Counted from the stretch's first letter, positions 13,339 through 21,160 are shown. The stretch is 22,456 nucleotides of DNA from Thermoleophilaceae bacterium (GCA_013813135.1 JACCSF010000316.1:1-22456); one strand, 5' to 3'. Notes: generated by a model from the letters alone, not told the origin. Translations and numbers: made by a program.

Positions 13339-14424
13339 ATGGGAGATCTTCTACTCACCGGGGCGACCGGCTTCGTTGGACAGGAGCTGCTCGTGCGTCT
13401 GCTCGAGCGTGGCGATCGCCACGTGCACGCACTCGTCCGCGCCGAGGACGATGAGGCCGCCGCCGCCCGCCTGCCCAGGCACGCGCGTCTGAGCGCATGG
13501 CCGGCGGACATCGAGCGGGCCGGGTTGGGGCTCGACGGCCGGCGCGCTGACGCGCTCGCCGAGCGGGTCTCCACCGTGATCCACTGCGCCGCTTCGGTGT
13601 CGTTCTCGCTCGGCCTCGACGAGTCACGGCGCGTGAACGTGGACGGCACCCGTCGCATGGCGGAGCTGGCCGAGCGCTGCGCCCGGCGCGGCGGCGGGCT
13701 CGAGCGCTTCTCCTACGTGTCGACCGCCTACGTCGCCGGCGCCCACAACGGCGCGTTCGGCGAGGACGACCTCGATGTCGGGCAGGACTTTCGCAACCCC
13801 TACGAGCGGTCGAAGTTCGAAGCCGAGCGGCTGCTGCGTGAGCGCGCCGCCGCGCTGCCCCTGCAGGTGCTGCGCCCGAGCATCGTGGTAGGCGACAGCC
13901 GCACCGGCTGGACCTCGTCCTTCAATGTCCTCTATCCGCCGCTGCGCGCCTTCGCGCGCGGCGCTGTGCCGGCGCTCCCCGCCCGGCGCCGCTCGCCGGT
14001 CGACGTGGTGCCCGTGGACTACGTGGCCGACGCCGCAGACCGGCTCGCGCGCGAGGGCCCGGACGGCACGTTCCACCTCGTCGCCGGCCGCAACGCCACG
14101 ACGGTCGGCCGGCTGATGGAGCTCGCGTCGCGACGCTTCCAGCGCCCCGCCCCGCCGGTCTTCCCGCCGCGTCTCTACCGGCGGCTCGTGCATCCGCTGC
14201 TGCTGCCGCGCCTGAGCCGTGCTCGGCGCGACGGACTGCGGCGCATGGAGGTCTACTTCCCCTACTTCTCCATGCGCGTGCGCTTCGCCGATCGCCGCCA
14301 CCCGCCGGCGCCCCCGGTCGAGCGCTACTTCGAACGCGTGCTCGACTTCGCCGAGCACGCGCGGTGGGGGCGCCGCCCCGTCGAGCGGCCGCCTGCCGCG
14401 GGGGTCGTACCCTTGTCTGCGTGA
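13339..14424 (+). CDS. Extended SDR, thioester-reductase/fatty-acyl-reductase-like (NAD_binding_4)
   Basis: 361 residues from the ATG at 13339, which starts MGDLLLTGATGFVGQELLV; the frame upstream has no protein character. TGATGFVG at 7-14 is the NAD(P)-binding motif of extended short-chain dehydrogenases, FSYVSTAYVAG provides Ser128, and YERSK provides the catalytic Tyr155 and Lys159. The order FSYVSTAYVAG...NPYERSKFEAE resembles the NAD_binding_4 group (thioester reductase domains and fatty-acyl-CoA reductases), but a simple sugar or steroid epimerase-like role is not excluded. It is divergent from the TPR-LuxR gene and its stop overlaps prfA by four bases (GTGA), so it feeds transcription into prfA. 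A weak GGGA lies 10 bases upstream of the start. Confidence 0.85.
   Translation: MGDLLLTGATGFVGQELLVRLLERGDRHVHALVRAEDDEAAAARLPRHARLSAWPADIERAGLGLDGRRADALAERVSTVIHCAASVSFSLGLDESRRVNVDGTRRMAELAERCARRGGGLERFSYVSTAYVAGAHNGAFGEDDLDVGQDFRNPYERSKFEAERLLRERAAALPLQVLRPSIVVGDSRTGWTSSFNVLYPPLRAFARGAVPALPARRRSPVDVVPVDYVADAADRLAREGPDGTFHLVAGRNATTVGRLMELASRRFQRPAPPVFPPRLYRRLVHPLLLPRLSRARRDGLRRMEVYFPYFSMRVRFADRRHPPAPPVERYFERVLDFAEHARWGRRPVERPPAAGVVPLSA
14408..14413 (+). promoter_or_regulatory. -10-like TACCCT before prfA
   Basis: TACCCT lies within the 3' end of the SDR gene and ends 7 bases before the prfA GTG at 14421. It would give prfA its own leaderless transcript besides readthrough from the SDR gene. 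Confidence 0.45.
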
Positions 14425-15467
14425 TCGAGAGGCTCGTGGAGCAGATCGAGAGCCGTTTCGCCGAGCTCTCGCGGCAGATGTCGGATCCGGAGGTGATCGG
14501 CGACCAGCGGCGTTACGCGGAGGTCGGCCGCGCCTACCGCGCGCTCGAGGCTGCGCATCAGCTCGCCCAGGAATGGCGGCGCGCGACGGACGACGCCGCC
14601 GGGGCGCGCGAGCTGTTGGCCGAGGACGGCGACGAACCGGAGCTGCGCGAGATGCTGCGCACCTCCGAGGAGCGCCTCGGCGAGCTCGAGGAGGAGATCC
14701 GGCTCGCCATGGTCGAGCCAGATCCGAACGACGACAAGGACGTGATCGTCGAGATCCGGCCGGGCACGGGCGGGGAGGAGGCGGGGCTATTCGCGGCCGA
14801 CCTGTACAGGATGCTGTCCCGCTACGCGGACCGGCGCGGCTTCAAGCAGGAGCCGCTCGAGCTGAGCGACGGGCACTACACCTTCGCCGTCAAGGGCCAG
14901 GGCGCCTACAGCATCTTCAAGTACGAGGGCGGGACGCACCGTGTGCAGCGGGTCCCGGAAACCGAGTCGCAGGGCCGCATCCACACGTCCACGGCCACGA
15001 TCGCCGTGCTGCCCGAGGCCGAGGAGGTCGACGTTCAGATCGACCCGAACGACCTGCAGGTCGACGTCTACCGGTCATCCGGGCCGGGTGGGCAGTCGGT
15101 CAACACGACCGATTCGGCCGTGCGCATCACCCACAAGCCCACCGGGCTGGTGGTCTCGATGCAGGACGAGAAGTCGCAGCTCCAGAACCGCGACAAGGCC
15201 ATGCGCGTCCTGCGCGCGCGTTTGCTGGAGCGCGAGCTGGCGGCCCAGCAGGCCGAGGTTGCGGCGCAGCGGCTGGCGCAGGTGGGCTCGGGCGAGCGCG
15301 CCGAGAAGATCCGCACCTACAACTTCCCCCAGGACCGCGTGACCGACCACCGCGTCGGCCTGACCAAGGGCAACCTGCCGGGGGTCCTGGCCGGCGAGCT
15401 CGACGGGTTCACCGCGGCGCTCGAGGCCGAGGACAAGCGACGGAAGCTCGAAGTCTCGGCGGTGTGA
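14421..15467 (+). CDS. prfA: Peptide chain release factor 1
   Basis: 348 residues, slightly short of the usual 355-360 but with all functional parts. The N-terminal helical domain starts VIERLVEQIESRFAEL; EIRPGTGGEEAGLFA lies at about 111-125; RVPETESQGRIHT carries the tripeptide PET (179-181) that recognises UAA/UAG in RF1; and SSGPGGQSVNTTDSAV contains the GGQ motif (223-225), whose Gln is methylated by PrmC and which triggers peptidyl-tRNA hydrolysis. The PxT tripeptide rather than SPF separates it from RF2. The GTG overlaps the stop of the SDR gene, and its own stop overlaps prmC, the gene for its methylase. The long open frame upstream of 14421 is not used. Confidence 0.97.
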   Translation: MIERLVEQIESRFAELSRQMSDPEVIGDQRRYAEVGRAYRALEAAHQLAQEWRRATDDAAGARELLAEDGDEPELREMLRTSEERLGELEEEIRLAMVEPDPNDDKDVIVEIRPGTGGEEAGLFAADLYRMLSRYADRRGFKQEPLELSDGHYTFAVKGQGAYSIFKYEGGTHRVQRVPETESQGRIHTSTATIAVLPEAEEVDVQIDPNDLQVDVYRSSGPGGQSVNTTDSAVRITHKPTGLVVSMQDEKSQLQNRDKAMRVLRARLLERELAAQQAEVAAQRLAQVGSGERAEKIRTYNFPQDRVTDHRVGLTKGNLPGVLAGELDGFTAALEAEDKRRKLEVSAV

Positions 15468-16246
15468 CAGTCCGCGACGCGCTCGACGCCGCCGTCGCGG
15501 CGCTCGCGGCGGCCGGCTGCGAGACGCCGCGTCTCGACGCCGAGCTGCTGATCGCCGACGCGCTCGGCGTGGGCCGTTCGGCGCTGGTCGTCGACCCGTC
15601 GCTGCCGGTTACCGGCGCCGCCGCGCGGGTCATCGGCGAACGCGTGCGGCGGCGGGTGGCGCGCGAGCCGGTGGCCTACATCCTGGGTCGCAAGGGCTTT
15701 CGCCGGCTCGAGCTGATGGTGGACCGGCGCGTGCTGATCCCGCGCCCCGAGACCGAGCTGCTGGTGGAGGTGGCGCTGGAGCTACCGCCCGGCTCGCGCG
15801 TGCACGACGTCGGCACCGGCTCGGGAGCGGTGGCGCTGGCGCTGATCGACGAGCGCCCGGATCTGGTGGTGAGCGCCTCCGATGCCTCTGCGTGCGCCGT
15901 CGAGGTCGCCCGGGCGAATGGGCTCTCCGGTGCCTTCGTTCACCGCGGGCTGCCGCTCGGCGACTACGACATGGTCGTCGGCAACCTGCCCTACGTGCGG
16001 GAGGACGAGTGGTCGTCGTTGGCCCCCGAGATCCGGTTGTACGAGCCGCGCGAGGCGCTGGTGGCGGGCGCGGATGGGCTGGATGCGATTCGGGCCGTTG
16101 TGGGTGGAGCTCCGCGCGGGAGGCGGCTGGCTCTCGAGCACGCGCCCGGGCAAACGGAAGCGGTAAAGGGGCTGTTGCGCCAGCCGCGCACGCTCTCCGA
16201 TTTGGCCGGGCGGCCGCGCGTGACGGTCGGGGTGGCGTGGCCGTGA
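15464..16246 (+). CDS. prmC: Release factor glutamine N5-methyltransferase
   Basis: 260 residues from the GTG at 15464, which overlaps the prfA stop by four bases (GTGA). The N-terminal helical domain (VRDALDAAVAALAAAGCETP, PRLDAELLIADALG, REPVAYILGRKGF) recognises release factors; the Rossmann methyltransferase domain begins at LIPRPETELLVE and has the SAM motif HDVGTGSGAVALAL. PrmC methylates the GGQ glutamine of RF1 and RF2, and its position next to prfA is classic. Oddity: the catalytic NPPY motif reads NLPY (174-177), and the end of the protein is short, with about 20 residues fewer than typical. NLPY variants do occur in this family, so activity is still likely. Confidence 0.93.
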   Translation: MTVRDALDAAVAALAAAGCETPRLDAELLIADALGVGRSALVVDPSLPVTGAAARVIGERVRRRVAREPVAYILGRKGFRRLELMVDRRVLIPRPETELLVEVALELPPGSRVHDVGTGSGAVALALIDERPDLVVSASDASACAVEVARANGLSGAFVHRGLPLGDYDMVVGNLPYVREDEWSSLAPEIRLYEPREALVAGADGLDAIRAVVGGAPRGRRLALEHAPGQTEAVKGLLRQPRTLSDLAGRPRVTVGVAWP

Positions 16247-16863
16247 CCCCCGAGGAGGTCGGCACGTTCGAGCGCTGCATCGCCGTCGGCGGCGTGGCGC
16301 TCTTCCCGGCCGACACCGTCTACGGGCTCGCCACGGATCCCGATTCCGCTGAGGGTGTGCGGCGGCTCTATGCGCTCAAGGGTCGCCGGCCCGACCGGCC
16401 CGCGGCGGTGATGTTCTTCCGCCTCGAGCTGGCCCTGGCGGCGCTGCCGGAGCTGCCGTGGCCCGCGCGCGGCGCGGTCGAGCGGCTGCTGCCCGGCGCC
16501 GTGACCCTGCTGCTGCCGAACCCTGGGCGCCGTTTCCCGCTTGCCTGCGCCGACACGCCTGAGGTGCTCGGCCTGCGCGTGCCGCGGCTGGAGGGCGAGC
16601 TCGCCGCGCTCGCGGGGGTCAGCTGGCCGGTCCTCCAGTCGAGCGCGAACGTGTCGGGCGGCGAGGAGGCGCAGCGCGTCGACGAGGTGGACGACAGCGT
16701 GCGCGCGGGCGTGGACCTGATCCTGGACGGCGGCGAGCTGCCCGGCACGCCGTCGACGGTTGTGGACCTCACCGCCTACGACCGCGAGGGCTCCTTTGCG
16801 ATCGTTCGCGAGGGAGCGGTTTCGGGCGCTGAGCTGCGCCGGCGCCTCGGCCTGTTCGGGTGA
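16243..16863 (+). CDS. L-threonylcarbamoyladenylate synthase (TsaC/Sua5/YwlC family)
   Basis: 206 residues, a YrdC-domain protein of the short (TsaC) type without the C-terminal Sua5 extension. Visible signatures: VALFPADTVYGLATDPDS near the N-terminus, RLYALKGRRPDRPAAVMFF (KxR-type ATP/HCO3 region), LPGAVTLLLPNP, LGLRVPRL and QSSANVSGG. It makes threonylcarbamoyl-AMP from Thr, bicarbonate and ATP for the t6A modification at position 37 of ANN-decoding tRNAs. The GTG overlaps the prmC stop by four bases, the third such junction in a row (SDR-prfA, prfA-prmC, prmC-sua5), so the translation genes form one coupled operon. Confidence 0.93.
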   Translation: MTPEEVGTFERCIAVGGVALFPADTVYGLATDPDSAEGVRRLYALKGRRPDRPAAVMFFRLELALAALPELPWPARGAVERLLPGAVTLLLPNPGRRFPLACADTPEVLGLRVPRLEGELAALAGVSWPVLQSSANVSGGEEAQRVDEVDDSVRAGVDLILDGGELPGTPSTVVDLTAYDREGSFAIVREGAVSGAELRRRLGLFG

Positions 16864-16872
16864 TCCCGATGC

Positions 16873-16878
16873 TACGGT
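16873..16878 (+). promoter_or_regulatory. -10-like TACGGT before glyA
   Basis: TACGGT ends 7 bases before the glyA ATG at 16886, within the 22-base gap after the threonylcarbamoyl-AMP synthase gene. There is no ribosome site in the gap, so a leaderless glyA transcript is likely. Confidence 0.5.
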
Positions 16879-16885
16879 CCTCACG

Positions 16886-18169
16886 ATGAGCGAGTTGAGT
16901 CCCGACTACTTCACGAAGCCCGTCGCAGAGGTCGATCCCGAGATCGCCGAGGTGCTCGTCAACGAGGCCGCTCGCCAGGAGACGACGCTCGAGATGATCG
17001 CCTCGGAGAACTTCGTGCCGCAGGCGATCCTCGACACCGGCGGCTCGGTGCTCACCAACAAGTACGCCGAGGGCTATCCGGGCAAGCGCTACTACGGCGG
17101 CTGCGAGTTCGTGGACATCGCCGAGCAGCTGGCGATCGATCGCGCCAGGGAGCTCTTCGGCGCCGACCACGTGAACGTGCAGCCGCACTCGGGCGCCCAG
17201 GCCAACTCCGCCGTCTACATGGCGCTGCTGGAGCCCGGGGAGCGCATCCTCGGCATGAAGCTCGACCACGGCGGCCACCTCTCGCACGGGATGAAGATCA
17301 ACTTCTCCGGGCTCTACTTCGACATCGTGTCCTACGGCGTGCGCGAGGAGGACTCGCGCCTCGACATGGACGAGCTGCAGCAGATCGCCGAGGACTCGCG
17401 GCCCAAGCTGATCCTCGCCGGCTGGTCGGCGTACCCGCGCCAGCTGGATTTTCAGCGCTTTCGGGAGATCGCCGACTCGGTCGGCGCCCTGCTGATGGCC
17501 GACATGGCCCATTTCGCCGGCCTGGTGGCCGCCGAGCAGCACCCCAGCCCGGTGCCCTACTGCGACGTCGTGACGACCACGACGCACAAGACGCTGGGCG
17601 GGCCGCGCGGCGGGATGATCCTGTGTCGCGAGGAGTTCGCGAAGAAGATCAACTCGCGCGTGTTCCCCGGGCATCAGGGCGGTCCGCTGATGCACGCGAT
17701 CGCCGGCAAGGCGGTGGCGATGAAGGTGGCGCAGTCGGAGCTGTTCCGCGAGCGGCAGGCGCGCACGCGCGAGGGCGCCTCGATCGTGGCGGAGGAGATG
17801 CTCGCCGCGGGGGTCAACGTGCTCACCGGCGGCACGGACGTGCATCTGGTGCTGGCAGACCTGCGCGACTCGGAGCTCGACGGACAGCAGGCGGAGAACT
17901 GCCTGCACGAGATCGGCATCACGGTCAACCGCAACGCCGTGCCGTTCGACCCACGGCCGCCCGCCGTGTCCTCGGGCCTGCGCATCGGCACGCCCGCGCT
18001 CGCCACTCGGGGTTTCCAGGCGGATGACTTCCGCGAGGTGGGCAGGATGATCGGCGAGACGCTGACGGGCGACTTCACCGACGACAAGAAGTCCGAGCTG
18101 TCACAGCGCACGCGGACGCTGGCCGAGCGCTATCCGCTCTATCCCCAGCTCGCGCCGGCCACCGTCTAG
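16886..18169 (+). CDS. glyA: Serine hydroxymethyltransferase
   Basis: 427 residues, full length. SHMT signatures run through the protein: ETTLEMIASENFVPQAIL, TNKYAEGYPGKRYYGGCEFV, NVQPHSGAQANSAVYMALL, MADMAHFAGLVAAEQHPSPV, and TTTTHKTLGGPRGG, in which Lys235 holds the pyridoxal phosphate. It converts serine and tetrahydrofolate to glycine and methylene-tetrahydrofolate, the main one-carbon source. One slight variation is TLGGPRGG where many homologues have TLRGPRGG. The ATG at 16886 begins MSELSPDYF and is preferred over the longer frame, which overlaps the upstream gene; TACGGT 7 bases upstream suggests its own promoter. Confidence 0.97.
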   Translation: MSELSPDYFTKPVAEVDPEIAEVLVNEAARQETTLEMIASENFVPQAILDTGGSVLTNKYAEGYPGKRYYGGCEFVDIAEQLAIDRARELFGADHVNVQPHSGAQANSAVYMALLEPGERILGMKLDHGGHLSHGMKINFSGLYFDIVSYGVREEDSRLDMDELQQIAEDSRPKLILAGWSAYPRQLDFQRFREIADSVGALLMADMAHFAGLVAAEQHPSPVPYCDVVTTTTHKTLGGPRGGMILCREEFAKKINSRVFPGHQGGPLMHAIAGKAVAMKVAQSELFRERQARTREGASIVAEEMLAAGVNVLTGGTDVHLVLADLRDSELDGQQAENCLHEIGITVNRNAVPFDPRPPAVSSGLRIGTPALATRGFQADDFREVGRMIGETLTGDFTDDKKSELSQRTRTLAERYPLYPQLAPATV

Positions 18170-18216
18170 CGCAGCCCGCGGGCGCGCCGCCGGCCGGAGT
18201 CGCCTGAGTCTCTGGA

Positions 18217-18222
18217 TACCCT
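18217..18222 (+). promoter_or_regulatory. -10-like TACCCT before the wecA-like gene
   Basis: TACCCT ends 7 bases before the ATG at 18230, in the 60-base gap after glyA, with no Shine-Dalgarno sequence between. This is the same geometry as at prfA, glyA, the B12-domain gene and DUF1385. Confidence 0.5.
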
Positions 18223-18229
18223 GACCGGC

Positions 18230-19453
18230 ATGGACGAGCTCGATGCCCTCTGGGCGTTCCTCGTCGCGGCCGTGATCGCCTTCGCGGCAACGCCGCTCAC
18301 CGCCCGCTTTGCCACCAGGCTCGGCGTGCTCCACCATCCGCGCGAGCGCGACCTGCACGACCGTCCCGTGCCGGGCCTGGGCGGGCTCGCGATCCTCGCC
18401 GCCGTGGCGGCCTCGGCGCTGATCTTCCTGCCGGGCAACCAGGAGACGCGCGGGATCGTCGGCGGCGCCATGGCGATCGCGCTGGTCGGGGCGCTCGACG
18501 ACGCGCGGCAGGGCGGCCTGCACCCGCTGGTCAAGCTGATCGGGCAGTTCGCGGCAGCCGCCATCCCGGTCTGGTGCGACGTGCGGGTGGAGAACATGAC
18601 GCTGCCGTTCGTCGATCCCATCGACCTCGGCGCGTGGGGCTATCCGCTCACGCTGGTCGGGATCGTCGCCGTCATGAACGTCGTGAACTTCACGGACGGA
18701 GCCGACGGCCTGGCGGCGGGGGTGTGCACGATCGCGGCGGCAACGTTCGCGGTGATCGCGCTGTCGCTCGACCGCGTCGACGCCGGGGTGCTGGCGGCGC
18801 TCACCGCGGGGGCGGCGATCGGCTTTCTGTGGCACAACTTCCACCCGGCCTCGATCTTCATGGGCGACGCCGGCTCCAACCTGCTCGGGTTGCTGCTGGC
18901 CTGCGTCGCCATTCAGGGCGTGCTGAAGACGGCCGCCGTCGTGGCGCTGTTCTTCCCGTTGCTGATCCTCGCCGTGCCGGCCCTCGACGCCACGTTTGTG
19001 ATCGCCAAGCGGATCAAGTACGGGCGGCCCGTCTACTCGGCCGACCGCTGGCACTTCCACCACCGCTTCGCGAACATCGGCTTCTCGCAGCGGCGCACGG
19101 TGCTCTACCTGTACGGGTGGACGCTGTCGCTGGCCGCCCTGGCGCTGGCGATGCGCTTCGTGCCCTATTCGGATGACGACGGCACCCTGCACGTGGGCTG
19201 GACGCTGGTGATCGTGGGGTTCGCGCTGATCGCCGTCGCGGCGAGCGTCTACCTCGTGATCGTGCTGGAGATCCTCAAGTTCAAGCGCTTCCGCGAGCGC
19301 GAGCTGCGCCGCCAGGTCGAGACGGGCGAGATCGCCGCGCTGAGCGCGTCCGAGATCGACACCGAGATCGAGCGCGAGGTGGAGACCGGCGAGTTCAAGG
19401 CTGTGCCGCCGCCCGAGACGGGGGAGTTCGAGGCCGTCACGCAGCGGGACTGA
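18230..19453 (+). CDS. wecA: Undecaprenyl-phosphate sugar-1-phosphate transferase (WecA/TagO/MraY family)
   Basis: 407 residues; polytopic membrane protein with about ten or eleven helices. PNPT-family motifs are all there: PVPGLGGLAI, GALDDARQG with the Asp pair at 90-91, NFTDGADGLAAG (153-164), MGDAGSNLLG (about 211-220) and HFHHRF (275-280) on the cytoplasmic side. It transfers GlcNAc-1-phosphate or a related sugar phosphate from a UDP-sugar to undecaprenyl phosphate, the first step of wall teichuronic/arabinogalactan-like or other envelope polymers. HFHHR and the lack of MraY-specific motifs favour WecA/TagO over MraY. The C-terminus has a long cytoplasmic tail (about 345-407) rich in Arg/Glu with three ETGE repeats. 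The gene next to release-factor genes is a common actinobacterial order. Confidence 0.92.
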   Translation: MDELDALWAFLVAAVIAFAATPLTARFATRLGVLHHPRERDLHDRPVPGLGGLAILAAVAASALIFLPGNQETRGIVGGAMAIALVGALDDARQGGLHPLVKLIGQFAAAAIPVWCDVRVENMTLPFVDPIDLGAWGYPLTLVGIVAVMNVVNFTDGADGLAAGVCTIAAATFAVIALSLDRVDAGVLAALTAGAAIGFLWHNFHPASIFMGDAGSNLLGLLLACVAIQGVLKTAAVVALFFPLLILAVPALDATFVIAKRIKYGRPVYSADRWHFHHRFANIGFSQRRTVLYLYGWTLSLAALALAMRFVPYSDDDGTLHVGWTLVIVGFALIAVAASVYLVIVLEILKFKRFRERELRRQVETGEIAALSASEIDTEIEREVETGEFKAVPPPETGEFEAVTQRD

Positions 19454-19455
19454 GG

Positions 19456-20052
19456 GTGCTCTTCCGCCGCCGCTCCCTCGACGGGATCAAAGCCGGGGAG
19501 ATCACGCTTGCGTTCCGCCGGTGGGATCGGCCACGTGTGCGCCCGGGCGGGCGCCAGCGCACGGCGGTCGGCGAGCTGGCCATCGACTCGCTCGCCCCGG
19601 TTGAGCGCGCCGGCATCACGTCGGAGGACGCCGCACGGGCCGGACACGCGTCGCTGGACGAGCTGTTCGCCGAGCTCGACGCACGCGGGGATGCCCCGAT
19701 CTGGCGGATCGAGCTGCACTGGGCGGGGGAGGACCCACGCCGCTCGCTGCGCGAGCGCGCGGACCTCGAGGGAGCCGACTTCGAGGAGCTCCGCGCCCGG
19801 CTCGAGCGGCTCGACCGGGCCAGCCGGCACGGCCCGTGGACGCATGAGACGCTCGATCTGATCGCCCAGCGGCCCGAGGTGCGCGCGGCCGACCTGGCCG
19901 CGGCGGTCGGCCGCGAGAAGCATCCGTTCAAGCTCGACGTGCGCAAGCTCAAGGAGCTCGGCCTGACGGAGAGTCTCGAGGCGGGCTACCGGCTGTCGCC
20001 GCGCGGCCGGGCGCTGCTGCAGTTGCTCCGCCGCGCCGAACGGCGGCAATAA
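19456..20052 (+). CDS. ASCH/PUA-like domain protein with C-terminal winged helix
   Basis: 198 residues. The first about 110 residues (MLFRRRSLDGIKAGEITLAF, RRWDRPRVRPGGRQRTAVGE, ERAGITSEDAARAGHASLDE) look like an ASCH/PUA-related barrel: hydrophobic start, a G-x-K-x-x-E/T-L-R-x-W-like segment, GELA strand, then an IT.EDA..AG helix. Residues about 130-195 have a helix-turn-helix and wing (HETLDLIAQRPEVRAADLAA, HPFKLDVRKLKELGLTESLE, YRLSPRGRALL). This suggests an RNA- or nucleotide-binding barrel joined to a nucleic-acid-binding module. The GTG follows the wecA stop by two bases, so it is probably co-transcribed with wecA. The function is not known. Confidence 0.7.
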   Translation: MLFRRRSLDGIKAGEITLAFRRWDRPRVRPGGRQRTAVGELAIDSLAPVERAGITSEDAARAGHASLDELFAELDARGDAPIWRIELHWAGEDPRRSLRERADLEGADFEELRARLERLDRASRHGPWTHETLDLIAQRPEVRAADLAAAVGREKHPFKLDVRKLKELGLTESLEAGYRLSPRGRALLQLLRRAERRQ

Positions 20053-20131
20053 GGGGTGGCCCGGGCCGGGTGGCGGCCTCGCCGGGGGGCGGCCCCCGCC
20101 CGGGGGTGGCGGCCCCCGCTCGAGCGGCCCC
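20053..20131. terminator. GC-rich convergent intergenic region with hairpins
   Basis: Between two convergent genes lie GGGGG-CGG-CCCCC (20085-20097), GGGGG-N6-CCCCC (20102-20117) and the perfect palindrome CCGCTCGAGCGG (20116-20127). GGCGGCCCCCGC occurs twice (20088-20099, 20108-20119). The region could act as a bidirectional stop, but no U-tract follows in either direction. Confidence 0.35.
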
Positions 20132-21160
20132 TCAAAAAAGCGAGCGCTGCTCCGGCGGTGGCGCCGCCATGTCGGGCTGAGCGTCCTCAGGCTCCTCGCC
20201 GAAGCCGTTGCGTGCGGCCGGATCGCGGCGCAGGCCGGTGACCCGCCGCCCGGCGCGCACCATTCGCGACAGCCGCTCGCGCTCCGCCTTGGGGGCGTAG
20301 GCGCCCCGGGCATACAACGCTTCGTAGCGCGGCACCAGGTCCGGCCGGTAGGAGCGCAGCCAGTCCATCACGATCTCGCGCACCTCGCCGCGCAGATGCA
20401 GGCAGATGCCGCCGATCGAGGTCGCGCCGGCCTCGGCGCAGAGCTCGAGGATCTTCTCCACCTGCTCCGGCGAGTCGTTGATGCCCGGCATCAGCGGCGC
20501 GATCAGCACGCCGGTCGGGATGCCGGCGCGGTTGAGCTCGGCGACCGCCTCGATCCGCTTGCGCGGGTGAGGCGTGTGCGGCTCGCTCGCGCGCCAGGCC
20601 TTCTCGTCGATCGTCGGGATCGACAGGTTCGCCGCGAAGCTGGGGATCTGCTTGAACAGCCCGATGTCGCGCAACAGCAGCGGCGACTTGGTCAGCACCG
20701 AGCTCGGCGTCCGCGAGTCCCGCATCGCCTCCCAGACGCCCGGCAGCAGCTCGTAGCGCTTCTCGACCCACTGGTACGGATCGGTGTTGGTCCCCAGCGC
20801 GACGTGCTCGCGCTTCCACGACGACCTCATCAGCTCGGCCCGGGCGACCTCGGGCGTGTTGACCTTGACGACGATCTCGCGCTCGAAGTCCCGCCCGGCG
20901 TCGAAGTCGAGGTAGGTGTGGGTGGGGCGGGCGAAGCAGAATTTGCACGCATGTGTGCATCCCCTGTAGGGATTGATCGTCCAGCGGAACGGCATCCGGG
21001 ACGCCTTCGGCACGCGGTTCAGGACCGACTTGGCCTGGACCTCGTAGAAGCGGACGTCCAGGGCCTCCGGGGCGTCGAAGGTGCGCACGGCCGCGGGCTC
21101 GCGATAGCCCGGCAGTGCGTGAGCGGCTTCCGTCTCGACCTTGAGGTTGTCCCAGCGCAC
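20132..21160 (-). CDS. Radical SAM protein of the Rv2578c family
   Basis: 342 residues from the GTG at 21160 (348 if the ATG at 21178 is used). The cluster motif CTHACKFC (Cys68, Cys72, Cys75) binds the [4Fe-4S] cluster that cleaves SAM; the flanks PFRWTINPYRG and FARPTHTYLDFDAGRDFERE, plus HVALGTNTDPYQWVE and SVLTKSPLLLRD, are typical of the Rv2578c/SplB-like group of radical SAM proteins. SplB proper repairs spore photoproduct; the reaction of this group is not established. The start VRWDNLK matches the usual N-terminus of the group. A perfect CGAAC-N4-GTTCG box (21160-21173) lies at the start, so LexA/SOS control is likely, hinting at a DNA-damage role. The C-terminal tail is acidic/proline-rich and ends in EQRSLF. 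Confidence 0.9.
   Translation of the reverse strand: MRWDNLKVETEAAHALPGYREPAAVRTFDAPEALDVRFYEVQAKSVLNRVPKASRMPFRWTINPYRGCTHACKFCFARPTHTYLDFDAGRDFEREIVVKVNTPEVARAELMRSSWKREHVALGTNTDPYQWVEKRYELLPGVWEAMRDSRTPSSVLTKSPLLLRDIGLFKQIPSFAANLSIPTIDEKAWRASEPHTPHPRKRIEAVAELNRAGIPTGVLIAPLMPGINDSPEQVEKILELCAEAGATSIGGICLHLRGEVREIVMDWLRSYRPDLVPRYEALYARGAYAPKAERERLSRMVRAGRRVTGLRRDPAARNGFGEEPEDAQPDMAAPPPEQRSLF

Noticed and set aside
14219..15463. Long upstream extension of the prmC frame
   Set aside because: It lies out of frame through the SDR and prfA genes; the GTG at 15464 gives a standard PrmC N-terminus.
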